A stretch of 64,000 nt of DNA from an uncultured Alphaproteobacteria bacterium (GTDB taxonomy: Bacteria; Pseudomonadota; Alphaproteobacteria; RF32; CAG-239): contig CAKQNT010000003.1 in assembly GCA_934255405.1 (NCBI GenBank), positions 62,001-126,000 on the forward strand. The letters are read 5' to 3'. Positions 24,586 to 33,704 of this stretch are shown one piece after another; the stretch's first letter is position 1, and every line of letters begins with the position of its first letter. Under the pieces are notes generated by a model. That model was not told the origin of the DNA. It searched no databases and worked only from the letters and a program-made list of their open reading frames with translations. Made by a program: the position numbers and the translations under genes.

Positions 24586-27222
24586 ATGTTAGAGAAAAAT
24601 TATAACCCGAAAGATTTTGAAGAAAAAATTTATGCCGATTGGGAAGAAAGCGGTGATTTTAAGCCGGATATGCGTTCTTCCAAAGATGCATTTTCCATTG
24701 TTATTCCTCCGCCAAACGTAACCGGCGTTTTGCATATGGGGCACGCTCTGGACGAGACTTTGCAAGATGTTCTGATTCGCTATAATCGTATGCTGGGCAA
24801 AAAAGTTTTGTGGCAGCCCGGAATGGACCACGCCGGCATTGCAACCCAGATGGTTGTTGAGCGCAATCTTGCCAAAGAAGGAATTTCTCGTCACGATTTG
24901 GGGCGCGATAAATTTATTGAAACCGTCTGGAAATGGAAAGAACAATCCGGCGGCACTATCTGCAAACAATTGCGTCGCTTGGGCGCTTCTTGCGATTGGA
25001 GCCGCGCTCGTTTTACTATGGACGAGGGCTTGAGTCGTGCCGTTCGCAAAATTTTTGTAAGCCTCTATAAAGACGGGCTGATTTACAAAGCCAAAAAACT
25101 GGTCAACTGGGATTCTAAATTTATGACAGCCGTTTCTGATTTGGAAGTTGTCCAAAAAGAAACCGTTGGCAAAATGTATTACTACAAATACCCGATTGCC
25201 GGCTCAGAAGGCGAGTTTATTCACATTGCCACCACTCGTCCGGAGACCATGTTTGGCGATACTGCCGTTGCTGTTTCTAAAGAGAACGAAAAACTCAAGC
25301 ACCTGATTGGCAAAAATTGCATTATTCCGATTATCAATCGCGAGATACCGATTATCGGTGATGAGCACGCCGACCCCGAAAAAGGTACCGGTGCTGTTAA
25401 GATTACTCCGGCTCATGACTTTAATGACTTTGAGGTTGGCAAACGTCACAATCTGCCGATGATAAATATTTTGAACGAAGACGCTACCTTGAATGAGAAT
25501 ACTCCGTTTGCCGGAATGACTACTCTTGACGCTCGTGCCAAAACTATTGAAAAGCTAACCGAGCTTGGGCTTATGGAAAAGATAGAAGACCACCCGATGG
25601 TAATTCCCTATGGCGACCGCTCCGGTGTAATTATCGAGCCTCTAATGACAGACCAATGGTTTGTAGATGCTCCCACATTAGCCAAAGAGGCAATTCGTGT
25701 GGTAGAAGACGGCGAGATGCAGTTTGTTCCCAAATCTTACGAAAAGACTTATTTTGAATGGATGCGCAACATTCAGCCCTGGTGTATTTCTCGTCAGTTA
25801 TGGTGGGGACACCAGATGCCGATTTGGTATGGTCCAGATGAGCATATTTTCTGTGAGGAATCAGAGGAAGAAGCACAGGCTGCCGCAGATAAACACTATG
25901 GCAAGCGTGTTGAGCTCCGTCGTGAAACAGATGTATTGGACACATGGTTCTCTTCCGGCCTGTGGGCTTTTTCAACTTTAGGCTGGCCGGATAAGACCGA
26001 GTTTTTAGATACTTTTTACCCAACCTCGGTTTTGGTGACCGGATTCGACATCATCTTCTTCTGGGTTGCTCGTATGATGATGATGAGCATGTATATGATG
26101 AAGAAAGTTCCCTTCCGCAAAGCCTATATTCATGGATTGGTTCGCGATGAACAAGGGCGCAAGATGTCCAAATCCAAGGGCAACACCGTAGATCCGATGA
26201 TTGTGATTGAAAAATACGGCGCCGATGCCTTGCGCTTCTTTATGGCGGCAATGGAGACACAGGGAAGAGACATCAATGTCAGTGAATCCAGAATTGCCGG
26301 ATATCGCAATTTTGCTACCAAACTTTGGAACGCGGCTCGTTTTGGCGAGATGAACAACTGTTCATTATCTGCTGATTTTTCCGCAGAAAAGGTTAAACTG
26401 CCGGTAAACAAATGGATTATAGCCAAAGCGATTGAGGCCACCCAAGGAGTTACTGACAATCTTAATGCCTTCCGCTTTTCAGATTCTGCCAATGCGGTAT
26501 ATCAGTTTGTTTGGGGCTCATTCTGCGATTGGTACATTGAATTGATTAAGCCGATTCTCTATGGAGAAGATGAGGCTGCCAAATCCGAGACCAGAGCAAC
26601 TTTTGCTTGGGTTCTGGATAGAATTTTGGTGATTTTGCATCCGTTTATGCCGTTTATCACCAGCGAGCTGTGGAATAACACCGCAGACCGCAAGGTTAAG
26701 CTGATACACGCCGCATGGCCGCAATCCGAAAAAATCGACACCTCTGCTATGGGTGCGGTTGATTGGGCTATTGAGCTGATTACGGCGGTTCGCTCACTGC
26801 GTGCGGAAATGAACTTGCCGGCATCTGCCAAATTAACGGTTTATCTCAAAGAAGCCAATGCTGCCTCTTTGGCGGAGATTGAAAACTTTAATCAAATGGT
26901 TTGTTCGCTTGCCAGATTGGAGAAGCTTGCCGCCTATGACGGAGAGATTACCTCAGATATGGCGCAAGGAGTGTTCCGCGAATGCACTTTGTTGTTGCCG
27001 CTCAAAGGAGTGGTCGATTTTGCCGCCGAGCGAGAGCGCCTCAACAAAGAGCTTGCTTCCTTAAATAAAAATCTGGAAGGCTACGCTCGCAAGCTTGGTA
27101 ATCCGAGCTTTGTAGAACGCGCTCCTGCTGCCGTGGTAGAAGAAGAAAAGCGTCGCCAAGCAGAGGCTATGGAAAACAAAGCCAAAGTAGAAGCCGCTCT
27201 TATGCGCATTGCTAATTTCTAA
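24586..27222 (+). CDS. valS: Valyl-tRNA synthetase
   Basis: This class I synthetase has editing activity and charges tRNA with valine. The HIGH motif is HMGH at residues 50-53, after PPPNVTGVL. The KMSKS motif (KMSKSKGN) starts at residue 526. The editing domain (about 190-340) includes TTRPETMFGDTAVAV. The C-terminal 60 residues form the ValS coiled coil (AAERERLNKELASLNKNLEG). The length of 878 residues is normal. The start ATG at 24586 follows a weak GGAAAATAAA site. Confidence 0.97.
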   Translation: MLEKNYNPKDFEEKIYADWEESGDFKPDMRSSKDAFSIVIPPPNVTGVLHMGHALDETLQDVLIRYNRMLGKKVLWQPGMDHAGIATQMVVERNLAKEGISRHDLGRDKFIETVWKWKEQSGGTICKQLRRLGASCDWSRARFTMDEGLSRAVRKIFVSLYKDGLIYKAKKLVNWDSKFMTAVSDLEVVQKETVGKMYYYKYPIAGSEGEFIHIATTRPETMFGDTAVAVSKENEKLKHLIGKNCIIPIINREIPIIGDEHADPEKGTGAVKITPAHDFNDFEVGKRHNLPMINILNEDATLNENTPFAGMTTLDARAKTIEKLTELGLMEKIEDHPMVIPYGDRSGVIIEPLMTDQWFVDAPTLAKEAIRVVEDGEMQFVPKSYEKTYFEWMRNIQPWCISRQLWWGHQMPIWYGPDEHIFCEESEEEAQAAADKHYGKRVELRRETDVLDTWFSSGLWAFSTLGWPDKTEFLDTFYPTSVLVTGFDIIFFWVARMMMMSMYMMKKVPFRKAYIHGLVRDEQGRKMSKSKGNTVDPMIVIEKYGADALRFFMAAMETQGRDINVSESRIAGYRNFATKLWNAARFGEMNNCSLSADFSAEKVKLPVNKWIIAKAIEATQGVTDNLNAFRFSDSANAVYQFVWGSFCDWYIELIKPILYGEDEAAKSETRATFAWVLDRILVILHPFMPFITSELWNNTADRKVKLIHAAWPQSEKIDTSAMGAVDWAIELITAVRSLRAEMNLPASAKLTVYLKEANAASLAEIENFNQMVCSLARLEKLAAYDGEITSDMAQGVFRECTLLLPLKGVVDFAAERERLNKELASLNKNLEGYARKLGNPSFVERAPAAVVEEEKRRQAEAMENKAKVEAALMRIANF

Positions 27223-27229
27223 TGATAAT

Positions 27230-27266
27230 AAAACCCCTGAAACTTTATGTTTTCAGGGGTTTTGCT
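27230..27266 (+). terminator. Terminator after valS
   Basis: The stem AAAACCCCTGAAA / TTTTCAGGGGTTTT closes a 7-base loop. Confidence 0.85.
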
Positions 27267-27274
27267 TATCAATC

Positions 27275-27310
27275 AAAAACAGCTCTCTATAAAAGAGAGC
27301 TGTTTTTTTA
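27275..27310. terminator. Bidirectional terminator after eno
   Basis: The stem ACAGCTCTCT / AGAGAGCTGT has an A run on the left and a T run on the right. On the minus strand it ends the eno transcript, and it gives valS a second stop. Confidence 0.85.
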
Positions 27311-27323
27311 GGTAATACCAAAA

Positions 27324-28601
27324 CTATTTTTTCAAAATAGACTTACCTGCATATACAGCCATATCGCCCAATTCTTCTTCAATACGGATCAACTGGTTGT
27401 ATTTTGCCATACGATCAGTACGAGACATTGAACCGGTCTTAATCTGACCGCAGTTGGTGGCAACTGCAATGTCGGCAATTGTGGTATCTTCGGTTTCACC
27501 GGAGCGGTGTGACAAAACAGCGGTGTATTTGTTGCGCTGAGCCAAATCAACAGCCTGCATGGTTTCTGTCAAAGAACCGATTTGGTTAACCTTAACCAAA
27601 ATAGAGTTTGCTACGCCTTTTTCAATACCCATAGCCAAACGCTTCGGGTTAGTAACAAACAAGTCATCACCAACCAGCTGAACTTTGTCACCCAAAGTAT
27701 CGGTCAACATCTTCCAGCCTTCCCAATCGTCTTCGGCCATACCATCTTCAATAGAGAAAATCGGGAACTTGTCGCACAAATCTTTGTAGAAGTCAACCAT
27801 CTGTTTATTGGTGTATGATTTGCCTTCGCCTTTCATTTCATACTTACCGTTTTCATAGAACTCAGAAGAAGCTGCATCAATAGCCAAAACAACATCTTCA
27901 CCCGGTTTGTATCCGGCATCGGCAATGGATTTAACAATAAAGGTCAAAGCCTCTTCAGCAGACTTCAGATTCGGAGCAAAACCGCCTTCATCACCAACGT
28001 TGGTGTTATGGCCGGCAGCCTTCAGATTTTTCTTCAGAGTCTGGAAGATCTCTGCGCCCATACGGATAGCTTCTCTAACCGATTCGGCAGAAACCGGCAT
28101 AATCATAAACTCTTGAATATCAATCGGATTATCAGCGTGTTTGCCGCCGTTTACAATATTCATCATCGGAACCGGCAAGGTGCGAGCCATAGTGCCGCCC
28201 AAATAACGATAAAGAGGCAAACCGGCTTCTTCGGCCTGAGCTTTTGCAACAGCCAAAGACACAGCTAAAATAGCATTAGCGCCGAGTTTTCCTTTGTTTT
28301 CGGTGCCATCAAGCTCAATCATGGTGCGGTCGATTTCAATCTGATCTTCAGCTTCCAAGCCGGCCAGAGCATCATAAATTTTGTCGTTAACGTTTTCTAC
28401 GGCTTTCAGAACACCTTTGCCGCCAAAACGCTTTTTGTCGCCGTCACGCAGTTCAACTGCCTCGTGCACACCGGTAGAAGCACCGGATGGAACGGCTGCG
28501 CGGCCAAAAGCGCCGCTCTGCAAAACAACTTCTGCCTCTACGGTAGGTGTACCGCGGGAGTCAAGAATTTCTCTGGCGTGGATATCAATAATCGCACTCA
28601 T
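27324..28601 (-). CDS. eno: Enolase
   Basis: The enzyme converts 2-phosphoglycerate to phosphoenolpyruvate in glycolysis and depends on magnesium. Motifs include AREILDSRGTPTVE (residues 9-22), PSGASTGVHEA, NIVNGGKHADNPIDIQEFM, GDEGGFAPN, SIEDGMAEDDW, QLVGDDLFVTN and VLSHRSGETEDTTIAD. The length of 425 residues is normal. AGGAGAAAAAA lies before the ATG on the minus strand. It stands alone between a divergent dCMP deaminase gene and the convergent valS. Confidence 0.98.
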   Translation of the reverse strand: MSAIIDIHAREILDSRGTPTVEAEVVLQSGAFGRAAVPSGASTGVHEAVELRDGDKKRFGGKGVLKAVENVNDKIYDALAGLEAEDQIEIDRTMIELDGTENKGKLGANAILAVSLAVAKAQAEEAGLPLYRYLGGTMARTLPVPMMNIVNGGKHADNPIDIQEFMIMPVSAESVREAIRMGAEIFQTLKKNLKAAGHNTNVGDEGGFAPNLKSAEEALTFIVKSIADAGYKPGEDVVLAIDAASSEFYENGKYEMKGEGKSYTNKQMVDFYKDLCDKFPIFSIEDGMAEDDWEGWKMLTDTLGDKVQLVGDDLFVTNPKRLAMGIEKGVANSILVKVNQIGSLTETMQAVDLAQRNKYTAVLSHRSGETEDTTIADIAVATNCGQIKTGSMSRTDRMAKYNQLIRIEEELGDMAVYAGKSILKK

Positions 28602-28703
28602 TTTTTTCTCCTAAATTAATTAAAAAACACTGCTAATAACTTGGTGCATTTTAATGCTGATGTCAAGAGTTTTAGGGGATTTTACTGCGATTTTAAAAAA
28701 AGA

Positions 28704-28731
28704 TTGTAAGTTTTTTATAATCAGCTATTCT
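28704..28731 (+). promoter_or_regulatory. Putative promoter for the dCMP deaminase gene
   Basis: TTGTAA (28704-28709) and TATTCT (28726-28731) are 16 bases apart. GGAGG lies just before the ATG at 28768. Confidence 0.5.
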
Positions 28732-28767
28732 AGTACAGGATAATCAGCAATCAACCGGAGGTTCCCG

Positions 28768-29220
28768 ATGTTTTCTGAAAAATGGCACAAAAGGTTTATG
28801 GAAGTGGCCGAACTTGTCAAAACCTGGTCTAAAGATCCGTCTACCAAGGTTGGCGCCGTGGTTGTCGGACCGGATCGAGAAATTCGCTCCACCGGATACA
28901 ACGGTTTGGTGAGGGGGGTAGATGACAACAAGCCCGAGCGCTTGGAGCGCCCCACTAAATATGATTTTTTTGAGCACGCTGAACGCAATGCCGTATACAA
29001 TGCCTGCCTGATAGGCGCCTCGCTCAAAGGCTGTGTGATATATGTAACTTCAATGCCTTGTCCGGATTGTGCCAGAGCCATTATCCAATCAGGTATCAAA
29101 ATGGTGGTAACGCACAAAGTAACCATAGACGAGAATTCACCGGCCAACACCTGGCGGGATAAGTTAATCTATTCGGAAGAAATGTTCAAAGAGGCCGGTG
29201 TCGATTGCCTTTATTTATAG
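28768..29220 (+). CDS. dCMP deaminase (ComEB-like)
   Basis: This zinc enzyme deaminates dCMP to dUMP for thymidylate synthesis. The 150 residues hold both zinc motifs of the cytidine/deoxycytidylate deaminase fold: HAE at residues 70-72 (catalytic Glu72) and CPDC at 98-101. DPSTKVGAVVV and TGYNG are substrate-site hallmarks. A GGAGG ribosome site fixes the start. The family also includes ComEB-annotated proteins; the biochemical role is the safer call. Confidence 0.88.
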   Translation: MFSEKWHKRFMEVAELVKTWSKDPSTKVGAVVVGPDREIRSTGYNGLVRGVDDNKPERLERPTKYDFFEHAERNAVYNACLIGASLKGCVIYVTSMPCPDCARAIIQSGIKMVVTHKVTIDENSPANTWRDKLIYSEEMFKEAGVDCLYL

Positions 29221-29331
29221 TTTTGATGTGCAAATTTTCGGATTCAGCCCTTTAAATATTCGGCAAAACATTTATATAGACGCTTAAAGTAATTTTGCCG
29301 TAGAATGCAATAAAGAACGCGGAGGACAGTG

Positions 29332-29964
29332 ATGAAGATTCTTATCGCGGACGACCATGCACTATTTAGAGACGGCCTAAGTTTGCAAGTGGAAAAAATC
29401 GCTCCGCAGGCTATTATCACGCAGGCTGCCAATTTTTCTCAAGCTCTCAAAATTGTGAGCGCCGCACCGGATACAGATTTGGTGATTATTGACTTAGATA
29501 TGCCGGATATGCGTTGGGAGGATGGGCTCCGCGCTCTGCAAGAAAAACTTTCCGACGGGCGGTTTGTGGTGATTTCTGCATCAGAAGACGCCCGTAATAT
29601 CCGCCGTGTGATAGAAATGGGCATAAAAGGCTATATTCCCAAGCGCTCAGAAACCAAGGTTCTGACCTCGGCGCTAAAATTAATTTTGGATGGTGGAACC
29701 TATTTGCCGCCGTCGATAATGGAAATGGCAACCACCGCCGCGACAGAGGGGCGAGCAGGGCGCAACGGAGCCAAAGTTCTCACTCCGCGCCAGTCAGAAG
29801 TTCTGGACTACGTCGCGGAGGGAATGTCTAACAAACAAATTGCTTATAAAATGGATGTTTCCGAGGCAACCGTAAAATTGCACATTAACGCTCTTTTGCG
29901 AGCGGTTGGCGCTACCAATCGCACTCAAGCTGTAATTATCGCTCAGAAAATGGGGCTGATTTAG
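29332..29964 (+). CDS. Response regulator, NarL/LuxR type
   Basis: This 210-residue two-component regulator has a receiver domain (residues 1-120) and a LuxR-type helix-turn-helix (about 145-205). The acidic pocket is ADDHALFRD at the start, the likely phosphorylated Asp is in VIIDLDMPDM near residue 52-54, and a conserved Lys is in YIPKRSE. The DNA-binding part reads LTPRQSEVLDYVAEGMSNKQ and VSEATVKLHINALL. The start ATG at 29332 has GGAGG 6 bases upstream and is preferred over GTG at 29329. No sensor kinase is adjacent, so it is an orphan here and its targets are unknown. Confidence 0.85.
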   Translation: MKILIADDHALFRDGLSLQVEKIAPQAIITQAANFSQALKIVSAAPDTDLVIIDLDMPDMRWEDGLRALQEKLSDGRFVVISASEDARNIRRVIEMGIKGYIPKRSETKVLTSALKLILDGGTYLPPSIMEMATTAATEGRAGRNGAKVLTPRQSEVLDYVAEGMSNKQIAYKMDVSEATVKLHINALLRAVGATNRTQAVIIAQKMGLI

Positions 29965-29992
29965 TTTGTGAAAAGCCGATAGTTAAATGAAT

Positions 29993-30026
29993 AAAAAACT
30001 CCTCTTGTTTTCAAGGGGAGTTTTTA
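29993..30026 (+). terminator. Terminator after the LuxR-type regulator
   Basis: The stem AAAACTCCTCTTG / CAAGGGGAGTTTT (one G-T pair) closes a short T-rich loop. Confidence 0.75.
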
Positions 30027-30028
30027 AG

Positions 30029-30126
30029 TAACTTTCTCGCTTATGCCCGAAATAATCTCAATCCCGAGCCCCGAACAAAGTGAGTGGCGAGTAACAGCTT
30101 GCTTTGCGCTGCCCACCGTCGTGGGC
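30029..30126. repeat. Dispersed repeat with a hairpin overlapping the lipoprotein stop
   Basis: Two related units are present: GTAACTTTCTCGCTTATGCC (30028-30047), and CCCGAGCCCCGAACAAAGTG followed by GCGAGTAACAGCTTGC (30063-30102). They end in the hairpin GCCCAC-CGTC-GTGGGC at 30111-30126. The last base of the hairpin is the last base of the lipoprotein stop codon on the minus strand. The same arrangement is found at glgP and topA. Confidence 0.75.
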
Positions 30127-30584
30127 TAGTTGGCAGGAACAACGCGGGCTTGGTCGCCATAGAGTACCATGCAGCGCTGTCCGGGTTGGATAATTGTGTC
30201 ATTACCTTGTACAACGCTGGCCATACTGCCATTATCAAATCTTACGACATATTCAAATCCGGTTTGATGCGACAGCTGTTTCTGGGCTGCGTCACCGGCA
30301 ATTCCTCCGACAACCGCGCCGCCGATAGCGCCAAGGATAGGCACTGTGCGTCCGCCGCCGATAGCCGAACCGGCTACGCCGCCGGCAGCTGCACCGAGCA
30401 GAGTTCCGGCGTTGTTGTTGGAACTGTTTACATTAACCGGACGAACACTGACAACCGTACAGGGCTTAACAGTGTTAACGGTTTGTGCGCTGGAGGCGTA
30501 GTAATTGTTGGGGCTGATATCGGCTGTGCAGGCGCCGAGAGCCAATGACAAAATTGCTACGGAAACGAAAGTTGTCTTTTTCAT
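30126..30584 (-). CDS. Glycine-zipper outer membrane lipoprotein (SlyB / 17 kDa antigen-like)
   Basis: The 152 residues start with a lipoprotein signal, lipobox LGAC with Cys19 as the lipidated residue. A glycine zipper follows at about residues 60-100 (GTLLGAAAGGVAGSAIGGG, then GAIGGAVVGGIAGDAAQK). The C-terminal part (FEYVVRFDNGSMASVVQG ... GQRCMVLYGDQARVV) is typical of SlyB and the rickettsial 17 kDa antigen family. It probably sits in the outer membrane and has a structural role. A promoter can be proposed upstream. Confidence 0.82.
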   Translation of the reverse strand: MKKTTFVSVAILSLALGACTADISPNNYYASSAQTVNTVKPCTVVSVRPVNVNSSNNNAGTLLGAAAGGVAGSAIGGGRTVPILGAIGGAVVGGIAGDAAQKQLSHQTGFEYVVRFDNGSMASVVQGNDTIIQPGQRCMVLYGDQARVVPAN

Positions 30585-30619
30585 TTTTATGTCCTTTAAA
30601 AAGTTACAAATCTGATAGA

Positions 30620-30648
30620 AATTTAATCTGTATAATAATAATTGTCAA
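30620..30648 (-). promoter_or_regulatory. Putative promoter for the glycine-zipper lipoprotein
   Basis: Read on the minus strand, TTGACA (30648-30643) and TAAATT (30625-30620) are 17 bases apart, 36 bases before the start codon. Confidence 0.45.
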
Positions 30649-30737
30649 TGCTGGACATCTTGCTAAATTTGTAATATAGTCCGCAATGATTACGGCAGTA
30701 ATCTGATAAAGAGAATAATTTAAGGATAAGACAAACA

Positions 30738-32126
30738 ATGTTAAAAAGAACTAAAGTTGCACAATTGTTGACCTCAGAACAGCCTGTTGCCGAGGTTTTG
30801 GTCAAAGGCTGGGTTAGAACCCGCCGAGATGCTAAAGATTTTTCGTTTATTGAAATAAATGACGGCTCCTGCCTCAAAAATATTCAGATTATTGCCAATA
30901 ATAACCTCAATAATTACGAAGATGTCAAAAAGATTACCACCGGTTCCTCTGTGGCAGTAAAAGGTGCTTTGGTAGAATCTAAGGGCGGCAATCAGAAATA
31001 TGAAGTTGTGGCCGAAGAAGTTGAAATTTACAGTTTGGCACCGGATGATTTTCCGTTGCAGAAGAAAAAACACACTGACGAATATTTGCGCACCATTGCT
31101 CATTTGCGTCCGCGCACCAACAAATATGGAGCTGCATTCCGAGTCCGTTCAGAGCTCTCTTATGCGATTCACAAGTTTTTTAACGAACGTGGATTTCGCT
31201 ATGTCCATACTCCGCTAATTACCGCTTCCGATTGTGAGGGCGCCGGCGAGATGTTTCAGGTTACCACACTGGATATTAACAATCCTCCGCGTACCAAAGA
31301 CGGCAAGGTAGACTACTCGCAAGACTTCTTCGGCAAAGAGGCCAGACTGACGGTTTCCGGTCAGCTCAACGGCGAGATGTTTGCTTGCGCACTGGGCGAT
31401 ATTTATACTTTTGGTCCGACTTTTAGAGCAGAAAACTCCAACACCACCCGTCACGCCGCAGAGTTTTGGATGATTGAGCCTGAAATGGCGTTTGCAGATA
31501 TTCACGATGATATGGATTTGGCGGAAGATATGGTCAAATATTGCATTCGCCATGTTATGAATACTTGCCCAGATGATCTGGAGCTTTTCAACAAATATGT
31601 TGAACCCGGCCTGTTGGATAAGCTGAACAATATCTTAGATAACGGATTCGCTCGCATTACTTATGCCGAGGCTATTGATATTATGCAAAAATCCGGACAC
31701 AAGTTTGAATACAAACCGGAGTTTGGGATTGATATGCAAACGGAGCATGAGCGCTTTTTGGCCGAAGAGCATTTTAAGCGTCCGGTAATTGTCCGCGATT
31801 ATCCTAAGGAGATTAAAGCCTTTTATATGCGCTTGAATGATGATAACCGCACAGTTGCCGCCATGGATGTTTTGGTCCCCGGTATCGGCGAGCTGATTGG
31901 CGGTTCTCAGCGTGAAGAGCGTTATGATGTTCTGGTTAACCGTATTCGGGAAAACGGCATGCACGAGGATGATTACTCATGGTATTTGGATTCTCGCCGC
32001 TATGGTTCGGTTCCTCACGCCGGTTTTGGCTTGGGTTTTGAGCGTATGATGATGTTGGTAACCGGTATCGGCAACATCAGAGATGTTATTCCGTTCCCAA
32101 GAACACCGAAATCTGTAAACTTCTAG
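30738..32126 (+). CDS. asnS: Asparaginyl-tRNA synthetase
   Basis: This class II synthetase charges tRNA with asparagine. An N-terminal OB-fold (residues 15-110, KGWVRTRRDAKDFSFIEIND) binds the anticodon. Class II motif 2 (TFGPTFRAENSNTTRHAAEF) and motif 3 (GFGLGFERMMMLVTG) are clear, followed by the FPRTPKSVNF end typical of AsnS. The length of 462 residues is normal. The next gene starts 10 bases after the stop. Confidence 0.96.
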   Translation: MLKRTKVAQLLTSEQPVAEVLVKGWVRTRRDAKDFSFIEINDGSCLKNIQIIANNNLNNYEDVKKITTGSSVAVKGALVESKGGNQKYEVVAEEVEIYSLAPDDFPLQKKKHTDEYLRTIAHLRPRTNKYGAAFRVRSELSYAIHKFFNERGFRYVHTPLITASDCEGAGEMFQVTTLDINNPPRTKDGKVDYSQDFFGKEARLTVSGQLNGEMFACALGDIYTFGPTFRAENSNTTRHAAEFWMIEPEMAFADIHDDMDLAEDMVKYCIRHVMNTCPDDLELFNKYVEPGLLDKLNNILDNGFARITYAEAIDIMQKSGHKFEYKPEFGIDMQTEHERFLAEEHFKRPVIVRDYPKEIKAFYMRLNDDNRTVAAMDVLVPGIGELIGGSQREERYDVLVNRIRENGMHEDDYSWYLDSRRYGSVPHAGFGLGFERMMMLVTGIGNIRDVIPFPRTPKSVNF

Positions 32127-32136
32127 GAGAAATGCA

Positions 32137-32667
32137 GTGCGTCGTTTTGTTTTTATGTTGATGTTGGCAATGATTTCCGGCTCAGCATTTGCGCAAGACG
32201 GCGCAGATATTTCTTATGATATGTTTGGCGTGCCCGAGCAAACGATTAAAGTTCTAAAGCCGGCGGTTGAAGAAACTTCGGCTGCGGCACCTATGTTTCC
32301 GGATTGCAATGATCATCAACTGCTGTCAGGGGTTCGCGCCTCTTTGGAGAGTGGGGAAGAACGGCTTGACGGAGAAAATACGGTCGCTTATCGGGGGCGC
32401 CGTCTGGCTCTGAAAAATATTGACAATTTTCATGAACAAAGCGTTGCTGAATTCAATCCGGACGATAACCGCGATTTAGCCACACTTTTGGTAACAACCA
32501 AAATTAATCGTGGCCTGACGGATACAGACTTTAAGATTTGCGCCGGAGACAATCCCGCACTTCATCGCCGAGTGTTTTTGCTGCTCAGCAGTCAGGACGA
32601 TGCCGTCATGGTTCAGATTGTTAATTTCCGCAGCGGTAAATATCCGTCGTTTGTTTTAAAAAAATAA
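32137..32667 (+). CDS. Putative exported protein of unknown function
   Basis: The 176 residues begin with a signal peptide (MRRFVFMLMLAMISGSAFA, cut before QDG). The start is GTG with AGGAG 7 bases upstream. The mature part has two cysteines (MFPDCNDH and FKICAGDN) that could form one disulfide, and a hydrophobic C-terminal strand region (RRVFLLLSSQDDAVMVQIVNF). I do not recognise the family. It is probably periplasmic and cotranscribed with asnS. A hairpin follows that overlaps the rpoH promoter. Confidence 0.72.
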   Translation: MRRFVFMLMLAMISGSAFAQDGADISYDMFGVPEQTIKVLKPAVEETSAAAPMFPDCNDHQLLSGVRASLESGEERLDGENTVAYRGRRLALKNIDNFHEQSVAEFNPDDNRDLATLLVTTKINRGLTDTDFKICAGDNPALHRRVFLLLSSQDDAVMVQIVNFRSGKYPSFVLKK

Positions 32668-32712
32668 TAAAATTTTATTGCGTTTTTATGCAAAAAGTAA
32701 TATTATCCAATC

Positions 32713-32738
32713 TTGCCGCAACCTTGATTTTGCGGCAA
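32713..32738 (+). terminator. Hairpin after the exported protein gene
   Basis: A perfect 9-base stem (TTGCCGCAA / TTGCGGCAA) closes the 8-base loop CCTTGATT. Only a short T stretch follows. The loop contains the -35 element proposed for rpoH. Confidence 0.6.
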
Positions 32739-32751
32739 TTTGTACCTATAT
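32723..32751 (+). promoter_or_regulatory. Heat-shock (sigma-32) type promoter for rpoH
   Basis: CTTGAT (32723-32728), 16 bases, then CCTATAT (32745-32751) matches the alphaproteobacterial RpoH promoter pattern. The same two elements occur upstream of clpB. This suggests that rpoH controls its own synthesis. Confidence 0.6.
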
Positions 32752-32781
32752 GACAAGGTGTTGAAAGAAGGCTGAAAATAT

Positions 32782-33678
32782 ATGGCTACGGGTTCCGACT
32801 TAATTGTAAAGACATCTTCAAACCTGCCTGCTGTCGTTAATGACAACAGCTTGGTTGCCTACATGGAGCAAATAAAAAAGTTTCCGGTTCTGAGCGAAGA
32901 GCAGGAAAAAGAGTTGGTTACCGAGTTTCAGGAAAAAGGCGATATGAACGCCGCCCAAACTTTGGTTACCTCACATTTGCGTTTGGCTGCCAAAATTGCT
33001 TTCAATTATCGTCATTACGGACTGCCGTTGTCAGATATTATTTCCGAGGCCAATATCGGACTGATGCAGGCGGTCAAAAAGTTTGATTTGAGCAAAAAAG
33101 TGCGCTTGGCCACTTATGCCATGTGGTGGATTAAAGCGGCTATCAACGACTATATTTTGCGTTCTTGGTCTTTGGTAAAAATCGGCACTCGCGCCGCTCA
33201 AAAAAAACTCTTTTATAATCTTTCCCGCATAAAAGCTCGTTTGGGCGTGTATGATAACAAAGAGCTTGAGCCGGAAGTTGTCAAAGATATTGCCAAAGAG
33301 CTGGTTGTTGATGAGGCAGATGTCAAAGAGATGAACTGTCGTCTGGTTGGCGACAAGTCGCTGAACGTGGCTGTTTCAGATGAAGATGAAGACGAGCAGA
33401 TAGATTTTCTGGTTGACCGGACACAGAATATAGAAGAGAGTCTTTCCCGCCGTCAGGAGGCAGGGCAAAAGGCTAAGATTTTGCAACAGTGTCTTGGCCA
33501 GTTGAGCGAGCGCGAACAATACATTATCAGAAACCGAATGCTGACGGAAACTCCGACTACGCTTGAGGAGTTGGGTAGCAAGTTTAATGTCAGCCGCGAG
33601 CGTATTCGCCAGATAGAGAAGAGCGCTTTTGACAAACTGCAATCGCTGGTTTTGGTTGCAATCAAGGCTCAAAAGTGA
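32782..33678 (+). CDS. rpoH: RNA polymerase sigma-32 factor
   Basis: This is the heat-shock sigma factor. Region 1.2-2 is at about residues 20-135, with SHLRLAAKIAFNYRHYGLPL and the -10 recognition helix TYAMWWIKAAINDYILRSW. The RpoH box follows (IGTRAAQKKLFYNLSRIKA, near residue 135-155). Region 4 with its helix-turn-helix (TLEELGSKFNVSRERIRQIE) is at the C-terminus. The length of 298 residues is normal. A heat-shock-type promoter precedes it, and a small gene follows 26 bases later. Confidence 0.96.
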   Translation: MATGSDLIVKTSSNLPAVVNDNSLVAYMEQIKKFPVLSEEQEKELVTEFQEKGDMNAAQTLVTSHLRLAAKIAFNYRHYGLPLSDIISEANIGLMQAVKKFDLSKKVRLATYAMWWIKAAINDYILRSWSLVKIGTRAAQKKLFYNLSRIKARLGVYDNKELEPEVVKDIAKELVVDEADVKEMNCRLVGDKSLNVAVSDEDEDEQIDFLVDRTQNIEESLSRRQEAGQKAKILQQCLGQLSEREQYIIRNRMLTETPTTLEELGSKFNVSRERIRQIEKSAFDKLQSLVLVAIKAQK

Positions 33679-33704
33679 TACACTGATAAAAATGGAGGAT
33701 GATT

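Noticed and set aside
29244..29432. A short minus-strand frame near the response regulator
   Set aside because: It overlaps the promoter and first codons of the regulator gene and has no ribosome site or homology that I recognise.
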